Assembly (NCBI GenBank): GCA_003131365.1
Contig: PKVB01000064.1
Span: forward strand, 5,579 to 17,042
Direction of reading: 5' to 3'
DNA from: Gemmatimonadota bacterium
GTDB lineage: Bacteria; Gemmatimonadota; Gemmatimonadetes; Gemmatimonadales; Gemmatimonadaceae
DNA: 11,464 bases
Of the stretch, positions 5,503 through 11,464 are shown in pieces. The position numbers and the translations under genes are program-made. Below the pieces are notes generated by a model. It was not told the origin of the DNA. It saw only the letters and a program-made list of their open reading frames with translations, and searched no databases. The first letter of the stretch is position 1; every line of letters starts with the position of its first letter.

Positions 5503-8034
5503 TCACGCCGTCACGATCCGCAGGACATCGCCGAGCACCCCGGCAGCGGTGACCACGGCGCCCGCGCCCGGTCCGGACACGACGAGCGGGCGCTCCCGAT
5601 ACCGCTTCGTCATGAACACGAACAGATTGTCGGTCCCATCCAGGGATGCTAGCGGGCTGCCCAGCGGAACGCGCGCGAGACCGGCGCGCACGCCGCCTCG
5701 CGTGACGCGCACACGATAACGCAGCACTGCATTGTTTGCCCGTGCATCTTCAACGGCCGCTGCCCACGATGCGTCGACCTCGGGGAGCGCGGCGAGGAAT
5801 GTCTCGCGCGTCACGTCCCGCAACGCGTCGGGAATCAGCGACTCGATCTCGACGTCCTGCATCTCTCCGGAGTACCCGAGCATGCGGCTCAGGATGATCC
5901 CCTTGCGGGCGACGTCGATCCCGCTGAGGTCGTCGCGCGGATCCGGCTCCGTATAGCCAAGCGACATTGCTTGCAGCACAACGTCGGAGAAGGCGCGACC
6001 GCGGCCAAGCTCGCTGAACAAGAAGCCCATAGTGCCGGATGGCGAGCAATCAATCGCCTCGACTCGATCGCCGGAGGCGACTAGCTGCTGAAGCGTATCG
6101 ATCACCGGAAGGCCCGCACCGACGGTCGCTTCGTGCAGCACACGGCGTCCACGGTCGCGCGCGCCGAGGATGCGTTTCGAGATTGCGAAGCTGCCCGCCA
6201 ACGGCACCTTGTTCGCCAGGACGAGGTCGAGGCCGTGATCGAGCGCGGTGGTCAGCGCCGCCGACGTGTCGCCGCTCGCCACATCCACGAGCACGGGGCG
6301 AACCATCGCGTGGCTCGTCATGAACGCCACGGCCGCGTCGGCCGTCGCCCGCTTTCCGCCAGGGACGCGCTCAAGCGCGCCACCAGACTGCTTTTCGCGA
6401 AGCGCGAGCTCGAGCTGCCGCCCGGTCAGTCCGCGTCGGTTGTAGAGAAAGCCCGATCGATCGATGAGCCCGATGATCCTCAGGCGCGGCGCTTCGCGCG
6501 AGGACAGCGACTGAATCTGCGCGACGAGCTCCCCGCCGACGCGGCCGACTCCGAGAATGACGACGTCGGCGGCGTCTGCCTTGCTCGCGATGCGACCACC
6601 ACCGACCTTGTCGAGTCGAAACGCCGCGTGAACCGCGCGTACAGCGTCGCCCCCCTGACGATCTTCGACGACGAAGGAGATGTTGCGCTCGGTCGCGCCC
6701 TGCGCGATGGCGATCACGTTCACCGACGCATCGGCAACCGCGCCGAAGACGCGGGCCGCGATGCCGGGCATGTGAGCCATACCCGAGCCGACGACTGCTA
6801 TCGTCGTCAGTCTCGATTGCACGGCAATGTCCTCGATCTCATGCCGCGCCAGCACCTCATGGAGATCCTGGCGCAGGTACGCCGTGATCTCGTCGGCGCG
6901 ATTGCCGGGGATCGTAAAGCAGATCGATTGCTCCGACGAAGCCTGCGAGATCAGCGACACCGAGACGTGCGCATGCGCCAGCGCGCCGAACACTCGCGCC
7001 GCTACGCCCGGGATGCCGAGCATCCCGCTGCCACTCACCGTGATCATCGCCTGATCGGGCATGCCGGAGATGGCGCGTACCGGCGCGCCCTTGACGGACC
7101 GACCCGCGATGATCGACGTCCCGTGCGCCGAGAGATCGGCGAACGGGCGCAGCCTGAGCGTCGTGCCGCCGAGCAGCGGCATTAGCGTGCGGGGATGCAG
7201 AACTTTGGCTCCATAGTACGCGAGCTCCGAAGCTTCGCGTACGTCGAGAAAAGGCACGACCCGCGCGCCGGGGACGAGACGTGGATCAGCCGTCATTACG
7301 CCGGGGACATCCTTCCACAGCGTGACGTTTCGCGCGGACAGCGTGCGCCCAAGCACCGTCGCCGTGAGATCCGATCCGCCGCGACCCAGCGTGACGACGT
7401 GTCCATCGCGTCCCATGCCGATAAAGCCGGGGACGACGACGATCAGATCTTCCTCGAGTCGGGGGAGGAGCACGGACCGCGCGGCGACCTCGCTGCGGGC
7501 GAGGTCAGGCGCGGCGTTGCCGTGACGACCGTCCGTCTCGATGAGGTGCGTCGCGTCGATGACCACGCTCGGCGTCCCGTTTGCGCGCAGCATCGCACTG
7601 ACGATCTGCGCGGCGGCGCGCTCACCATGCGCGAGGACCGCATCCCGGAGCTGCGCACGATCGGTATCGGGCGGCGCGAGGGCGGCCAGATTATCGCTAA
7701 GCACCTCGGTGAGTCGCGCGAGCTCGGGCTCGAGCGCGATGCGCTCCTCGCCAGTCACCACTGCGTCGGCGACGCTGGCGTGCCGCTGGGCGAGCTCGCG
7801 CGCGATCACGTCGGCTTCGCGCGAATCGCCTTCAGTCGCGCAGTGAACGGCTCGGAGCAGGGAATCGGTCACGCCCTGGAGTGCCGAAGTCACCACGACG
7901 CGTCGTTCATCCGACGGCTCCGCCAGCAGCGCGCCGACGTGGGCGATCGCGCTCGCGCCGGCGAGCGCGGCGCCGCCGAACTTGTGGATGGCGATCGGAT
8001 GGGTTGCGGACGGCATGAGCGCTCGGCGCAACAT
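5503..8034 (-). CDS. thrA: Bifunctional aspartokinase / homoserine dehydrogenase
   Basis: 843 residues, close to the size of E. coli ThrA. Residues 14-310 are aspartokinase: KFGG (18-21), VTLGRGGSDLTAT, WKDVPGVMTADPR and EASELAYYGAKVLHPRTL. Two ACT domains follow (about 330-395 and 411-470), each opening with VSGSGM or VVGSGM and a conserved PG(V/I)AARVFG; in the family these bind the feedback amino acid. Residues 489-843 are homoserine dehydrogenase: GVGRVG (495-500), ANKVPLA, EATVGAGLP and GYTEPDPRDDLSGIDVARK. It catalyses the first and third steps of the pathway and leads the thrA-thrB-thrC block. The usual KFGGTS reads KFGGAA, an unusual change next to the ATP site. The start is uncertain: ATG at 8034 or at 8016 (residue 7). 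Neither has a clear ribosome site, and the shorter form fits the family better. Threonine inhibition is likely but inferred. Confidence 0.95.
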   Translation of the reverse strand: MLRRALMPSATHPIAIHKFGGAALAGASAIAHVGALLAEPSDERRVVVTSALQGVTDSLLRAVHCATEGDSREADVIARELAQRHASVADAVVTGEERIALEPELARLTEVLSDNLAALAPPDTDRAQLRDAVLAHGERAAAQIVSAMLRANGTPSVVIDATHLIETDGRHGNAAPDLARSEVAARSVLLPRLEEDLIVVVPGFIGMGRDGHVVTLGRGGSDLTATVLGRTLSARNVTLWKDVPGVMTADPRLVPGARVVPFLDVREASELAYYGAKVLHPRTLMPLLGGTTLRLRPFADLSAHGTSIIAGRSVKGAPVRAISGMPDQAMITVSGSGMLGIPGVAARVFGALAHAHVSVSLISQASSEQSICFTIPGNRADEITAYLRQDLHEVLARHEIEDIAVQSRLTTIAVVGSGMAHMPGIAARVFGAVADASVNVIAIAQGATERNISFVVEDRQGGDAVRAVHAAFRLDKVGGGRIASKADAADVVILGVGRVGGELVAQIQSLSSREAPRLRIIGLIDRSGFLYNRRGLTGRQLELALREKQSGGALERVPGGKRATADAAVAFMTSHAMVRPVLVDVASGDTSAALTTALDHGLDLVLANKVPLAGSFAISKRILGARDRGRRVLHEATVGAGLPVIDTLQQLVASGDRVEAIDCSPSGTMGFLFSELGRGRAFSDVVLQAMSLGYTEPDPRDDLSGIDVARKGIILSRMLGYSGEMQDVEIESLIPDALRDVTRETFLAALPEVDASWAAAVEDARANNAVLRYRVRVTRGGVRAGLARVPLGSPLASLDGTDNLFVFMTKRYRERPLVVSGPGAGAVVTAAGVLGDVLRIVTA

Positions 8035-8050
8035 ACGGCGGACGCGGGGC

Positions 8051-8097
8051 TAACTGCAACTGAAGACTACCTGCCGGGAGCGGTTTCCGGGCGGGCT
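8051..8097 (+). repeat. Dispersed repeat copy D, in the thrA 5' region
   Basis: It starts TAACTGCAACTGAAGACTA, and 32 of its first 34 bases equal copy A. The homology fades after about 8084, with a possible return at GGGCGGGCTGC. It lies 17 nt upstream of the longer thrA start, with the CAACTG end towards thrA, so it is probably in the thrA leader or promoter. Confidence 0.8.
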
Positions 8098-8122
8098 GCG
8101 ATAGCCGCTCGGATCAGAATCA

Positions 8123-8149
8123 TTGACAAGATCCGGCTTCCGATATAGC
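8123..8149 (+). promoter_or_regulatory. Possible sigma-70-type promoter for the exported-protein gene
   Basis: TTGACA (8123-8128) matches the -35 consensus exactly. TATAGC (8144-8149) matches four of six -10 positions, but the spacer is 15 bp, shorter than the optimum. It would give a leader of roughly 35-40 nt. No equally good promoter is visible for the divergent thrA. Confidence 0.4.
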
Positions 8150-8181
8150 GATCGGGAACAGTTGGCCACCTCTACCACCCG

Positions 8182-8188
8182 GGGGGTG
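8182..8188 (+). promoter_or_regulatory. Ribosome binding site for the exported-protein gene
   Basis: GGGGGTG resembles GGAGGTG and lies 4 nt before the ATG at 8193 (6 nt from the G-run). It supports that start. Confidence 0.6.
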
Positions 8189-8192
8189 CACA

Positions 8193-8933
8193 ATGTTTCG
8201 GATTACTCGGACCGGCCTTGCCGGACTGGCGCTCGCGCTACCCTTCGCGTCGGCGTCCGCGTCCGTGGTCCCACAGGCAACCAATAGCGAAATACGAGTC
8301 TCGCCTTCGATCTCCGACGCAGGTCCGTTTTCCGGTGAGATCGAGTACGGCTTCGACACCGCGCTCAACAGGACACAGGCGCGATTCAAGGCCTCGCTGG
8401 GATCCGGCAACGTTCTCTTCAGAGTCTTCGTGGCTGCGCCGCCGGTGCATACACTCATTGCGGCTTACGAGTTTCGGGGTCGGGTTCCTGCCGATTACCC
8501 TGATACCGTTCGCCTCACACTCATTTCGGATGAGTACACGCAGGCCTCAGATCATTTCTTACTCCGGGGAGCAACACCGATCCTGGTGGCATCTCTCGGA
8601 GACACGGTCATCAGCTACCCTCTGGGGATCGCGCAAAAGGTGGAAGAGTGGGTCGTGCCCAATACCCCATCGGTCGTCACTCGTTCATCCGGAGACAACG
8701 GCTCTGCGAGATACCTGCCGCAGCAGCTCCCGCACGTGATTCACATCGAGCGCACTGCAACGGCATCGATTCCAATCTGCGATTTCCTGGCCCTCGTCAA
8801 TACCAGGAACGTTCGCGGCACAGTGGCCGGGTTGGAATTCGATCTCAATGATGGAGTCGTATCCGGCTTGCGGCGATTCGCGGCGCAAATGAATCATGGC
8901 GCGGGTGTTAGCGGAGATATCAACTGCCGCTAA
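8193..8933 (+). CDS. Predicted exported protein of unknown function
   Basis: 246 residues, not recognised. Residues 1-23 look like a Sec signal peptide: Arg at 3 and 6, hydrophobic LAGLALALPFA, and an A-S-A cleavage site after residue 23. The mature part alternates short polar and beta-prone segments (FSGEIEYGF, NVLFRVFVA, TVRLTLISDEY) and has two cysteines, Cys196 and Cys245, that could form a disulfide. There are no membrane segments after the signal and no lipobox cysteine. The start has a ribosome site and a possible promoter. The gene is divergent from thrA and convergent with the PQQ-dehydrogenase gene, so it is probably transcribed alone and the neighbours do not hint at its role. Codon use is like the rest of the window, slightly less G/C-rich. 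That it is a real gene rests on the signal peptide, the ribosome site and the clean long frame. Confidence 0.75.
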   Translation: MFRITRTGLAGLALALPFASASASVVPQATNSEIRVSPSISDAGPFSGEIEYGFDTALNRTQARFKASLGSGNVLFRVFVAAPPVHTLIAAYEFRGRVPADYPDTVRLTLISDEYTQASDHFLLRGATPILVASLGDTVISYPLGIAQKVEEWVVPNTPSVVTRSSGDNGSARYLPQQLPHVIHIERTATASIPICDFLALVNTRNVRGTVAGLEFDLNDGVVSGLRRFAAQMNHGAGVSGDINCR

Positions 8934-8997
8934 CGGACCAAAAGTTGTCAGGCTTCAGGCTCCAATGGGTTGCCACTGAGGGAGCGCGCGCATCCAC

Positions 8998-11124
8998 TTA
9001 CGGCAATGCGAACGCGACAAACGCGCCGCCCGACGGCGCGGCGCGGGCTCCCGCGTAGCCGCCGAACGCCGCGATCACGACGAATTGCTTTCCGTTCACC
9101 TCGTACGTGATCGGCGTCGCGTTGCCGGAGTTCACCATCACCGCTTCCCACAACAGTCCTCCCGTATCCTTATCGAACGCGCGCAGCTTCTTGTCGTAGT
9201 TCGTGGCACCGATGAACACCAACCCGCCGGCAGTCACGATCGGACCGCCATAATTCTCCGTACCCGTGTCCTTAACGCCCGGTGCGGCGAGCTCCGGGTA
9301 CTGGCCGAGTGGAATCTTCCACGCGTATTCGCCGGTATTCAAATTGATCGCGTTCAACGTCCCCCAGGGCGGCGCCACCGCGGGATAGCCGTCGGGATCG
9401 TACCACTTATGGTACCCCGTGAAGTTGAATTTCATGTCGGTGGCTGAGGGCGCGGCTTGCGTCGCTCCCTTCACCTTGCCGCCCATGATGTACTGAACGA
9501 GCTGAGCCAGCGTCTGCGGCGGAAGAGAACGGTAGCCTGGCATGCGACCAGACCCATTCCGGATAATCGCGGCAACCTGAGCGGGTGTGCGCCGTTTCGC
9601 GATCTTGACGAGCGATGGAAAGCCCGGACTGCCCGTCATTTTCTCACCGTGACAGGCCGCGCACTGATTGAGATACGTCAGAGGGCCCAGATTTGCCGCC
9701 ACCGGCGCCCGGCGCATGCTCGACGTCCAGGCGAGATCATTGGAGTTCACATATAACACGCCGGTATTTGGATCGACGGCCGAGCCACCCCATTCTGCCC
9801 CGCCATCGAACCCGGGGAAGACCACGGTTTCTTTGCCGACCATGAGCGGGACGAACGGCCCTTCGCTGCGGAGCGTCTTGAACTGCCTGAGCGCCCACTG
9901 GTGCGCCTGCGGCGTTCGGGTGGTGAGCATGTCTGCGGTCAACATCTGCCGGGCATAGGGCGCGGGCTTCAAGGGAACCGGCTGGGCCCCGGCCGCGACC
10001 TCGCCCTCGATCGTGCTCGGCGGAACGTCTCGGTACTCGATCGGGAATAGCGGCGTGCCGTTGGCGCGATCGAACAGGAACACGAAGCCCTGCTTGGTCG
10101 TCTGCGCCACCGCATCGACGCTCTTCCCGTCACGAGTGACCGTCACGAGCGTCGGGGGCGACGGAAAATCGCGATCCCAGATATCGTGCTTGACGCCTTG
10201 AAAATGCCAGATACGTTCGCCGGTTGCCGCATCAAGCGCCAAGAGCGTATTGGCGAACAGATCGTCGCCGACACGGTTGGCGCCGTAGAAATCCGCCGAG
10301 GCCGACCCGGTGGGCACGTAAACGATTCCGCGTTTCACATCGACCGCCATACCGGCCCAGTTGTTAGCCGCTCCGGTGTACGTCCAGGCTTTTTTCGGCC
10401 AGGTCTCGTAGCCGTACTCGCCGGGGCGCGGAATGGTGTGGAATGTCCACTGAAGTCGTCCGGTGCGGACGTTGTAGGCGCGGATGTCTCCGTACGACGC
10501 CGGCAGGCTCTCGGACGTCCGGCCGCCGACGATGTACAAATCCTTGTAGATGACGCCCGGAGTTGTCAGGCTGACCGACTGCTGTTTCGGATCCCGATCC
10601 AGATCGTAATGAAGGTCGATGCGGCCGCCGCGCCCAAAATCATGAAAGGGTTTCCCGGTGACGGCGTCGACGGCGTAGACGTACCGGCCAAAGCCGGCCA
10701 GCAGTCGTTGCTCTTTCCCGTCAGTCCAGTAAGTGATGCCGCGACCGACACTTCTTTCTCCGGACTTCCAGGACCACTTCAATTTCCCCGTCGCACCATT
10801 GAGCGCGACGACGCTGCTGCCTGGCGTGACGCTGTACAGAATGCCGTTGACGACGATCGGCTGGGCCTGAAAGCGTCCGTTGGGCGGGCTGTCGCCCGGA
10901 TCGAATTGCCAGGCCATCTGCAGCCTGCCGACATTGGAGCGATCGATTTGCGTCAGCGGCGAGTACCGCGTTCCTTCGGCGTCGCCACCGTAAGCCGGCC
11001 AATCGCTTCGCGCGCCGTCGTTCTCCTGCGCGCCCAGAGCGATGACAAGAAAAAGGAAGGTGAGAGTCGCAGCGCTCACGGGGAGAATCCGGGAGGTGGA
11101 CCGGCCATGCGGATCCGGTGACAC
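8998..11124 (-). CDS. PQQ-dependent dehydrogenase with inserted cytochrome c domain
   Basis: 708 residues, probably periplasmic. A basic N-terminus and hydrophobic segment 16-31 form a signal peptide or anchor. The rest is a quinoprotein beta-propeller with repeated blade motifs such as ALNGATGKLKWSW (107-119), AYNVRTGRLQWTF (216-228), ALDAATGERIWHF (296-308) and INLNTGEYAWKIPLG (593-607). HDIWDRDF (313-320) and Lys344 correspond to the active-site region of membrane glucose dehydrogenases. A c-type cytochrome is inserted between blades: CAACH (488-492) binds heme, with Met528 in GRMPGY as likely axial ligand. Electrons from PQQ would pass to this heme. The substrate (sugar or alcohol) cannot be told. 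The gene starts 6 nt after the hydrolase stop, so they are likely co-transcribed. The GTG at 11124 is chosen because it keeps the whole signal segment; no good ribosome site is visible. Confidence 0.93.
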   Translation of the reverse strand: MSPDPHGRSTSRILPVSAATLTFLFLVIALGAQENDGARSDWPAYGGDAEGTRYSPLTQIDRSNVGRLQMAWQFDPGDSPPNGRFQAQPIVVNGILYSVTPGSSVVALNGATGKLKWSWKSGERSVGRGITYWTDGKEQRLLAGFGRYVYAVDAVTGKPFHDFGRGGRIDLHYDLDRDPKQQSVSLTTPGVIYKDLYIVGGRTSESLPASYGDIRAYNVRTGRLQWTFHTIPRPGEYGYETWPKKAWTYTGAANNWAGMAVDVKRGIVYVPTGSASADFYGANRVGDDLFANTLLALDAATGERIWHFQGVKHDIWDRDFPSPPTLVTVTRDGKSVDAVAQTTKQGFVFLFDRANGTPLFPIEYRDVPPSTIEGEVAAGAQPVPLKPAPYARQMLTADMLTTRTPQAHQWALRQFKTLRSEGPFVPLMVGKETVVFPGFDGGAEWGGSAVDPNTGVLYVNSNDLAWTSSMRRAPVAANLGPLTYLNQCAACHGEKMTGSPGFPSLVKIAKRRTPAQVAAIIRNGSGRMPGYRSLPPQTLAQLVQYIMGGKVKGATQAAPSATDMKFNFTGYHKWYDPDGYPAVAPPWGTLNAINLNTGEYAWKIPLGQYPELAAPGVKDTGTENYGGPIVTAGGLVFIGATNYDKKLRAFDKDTGGLLWEAVMVNSGNATPITYEVNGKQFVVIAAFGGYAGARAAPSGGAFVAFALP

Positions 11125-11130
11125 GCTGCG

Positions 11131-11464
11131 CTACGGCACCACCGGCAAGACGACGTGCGACGGCAGTGACGGTGTCGAATACACGCGGTGCGTCGCCTTG
11201 ACGAAATCGGACGCCGTCGCCTGGTAGATGCTCGGTACGAAGCGCTGGGGATTTCGGTCGATCAGCGGAAACCACGTTGATTGCACTTGCACCATCAGTC
11301 GATGGCCCTTGAGAAAAACATGATCCCGATCGCGCAGTGGGATCTTCCATTCGATCGGTGTGTTCGGCACGAGCGGTCGAGGGTGCTCGTAACCCGAGTT
11401 GTAACGACCGCGCCGGATTTCCATGGCAATTGGTAGCTCGTACCCATTCATCGATTGCGCGTAG
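11131..11464 (-). CDS. CocE/NonD-type hydrolase (X-Pro dipeptidyl-peptidase family), C-terminal part
   Basis: The frame is open to the window edge on the minus strand, so the 5' part of the gene is missing; 110 residues and the stop are visible. The sequence from WKIPLRDRDHVFLKGHRLMV through STWFPLIDRNPQRFVP to SHVVLPVV resembles the C-terminal jelly-roll domain of the X-Pro dipeptidyl-peptidase / cocaine-esterase-like hydrolases. In that family the serine-hydrolase core lies in the N-terminal part, which is not in this window, so activity cannot be judged. Its stop is 6 nt before the PQQ-dehydrogenase start, which suggests one operon. In-frame ATGs near 11451 and 11424 are internal. Confidence 0.85.
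   Translation of the reverse strand, partial: YAQSMNGYELPIAMEIRRGRYNSGYEHPRPLVPNTPIEWKIPLRDRDHVFLKGHRLMVQVQSTWFPLIDRNPQRFVPSIYQATASDFVKATHRVYSTPSLPSHVVLPVVP

Noticed and set aside
6133..7185. Long open frame on the plus strand opposite thrA, with similar ones at 7195-8148 and 3538-4284
   Set aside because: They are antisense to confidently identified enzymes, rich in Arg, Asp and Ala as expected of high-GC shadow frames, and show no recognisable domain.
8959..8985. Terminator between the exported-protein gene and the PQQ-dehydrogenase gene
   Set aside because: Only a 5-bp GCTCC/GGAGC stem with a 17-nt loop and no T-run could be found.
9600..9720. A separate cytochrome c gene
   Set aside because: The heme motif CAACH is in the same frame as the quinoprotein and lies between propeller blades, so it is an inserted domain.

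Overview
The window is high-GC bacterial chromosome, about 65-70% G+C by eye with strong G/C preference at third codon positions. It looks like a soil-type lineage such as Gemmatimonadota or Acidobacteriota. That guess rests on the large quinoprotein dehydrogenase with a built-in cytochrome c, the X-Pro-peptidase-like hydrolase beside it and a stand-alone four-helix-bundle (S23/IVP family) gene. It has not been tested against a database. No tRNA, rRNA or CRISPR array is visible, and no gene-free stretch exceeds about 300 bases.

Positions 1-8034 hold the homoserine node of aspartate-family amino acid synthesis as two tail-to-tail blocks. The rightward block is the methionine branch: the 3' end of metY (O-acetylhomoserine sulfhydrylase), then one reading frame fusing homoserine O-acetyltransferase (MetX) to homoserine dehydrogenase (Hom). 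The leftward block is the threonine branch: thrA (fused aspartokinase-homoserine dehydrogenase), thrB (homoserine kinase) and thrC (threonine synthase), with thrB and thrC overlapping by ATGA. Each branch therefore has its own homoserine dehydrogenase, fused to acetyltransferase on one side and to aspartokinase on the other.

The convergent gap between the blocks (2595-3180) is filled by a small cassette: a four-helix-bundle gene bracketed by an inverted pair of about 60-bp repeats, one ending in five CAGTTG hexamers. Two further copies of the repeat lie outside the cassette. One is in frame inside the linker of the MetX-Hom fusion (from 1390). The other is just upstream of thrA (from 8051). 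The repeat family, its link to the four-helix gene and its place in the fusion joint are the most unusual things here. A four-run G5 tract in the metX 5' coding region is a second oddity.

The right third (8193-11464) is unrelated to amino acid synthesis. It has a predicted exported protein of unknown function, then, on the minus strand, a PQQ-dependent dehydrogenase with an inserted cytochrome c domain, placed 6 nt after the end of a CocE/NonD-type hydrolase that runs off the window.
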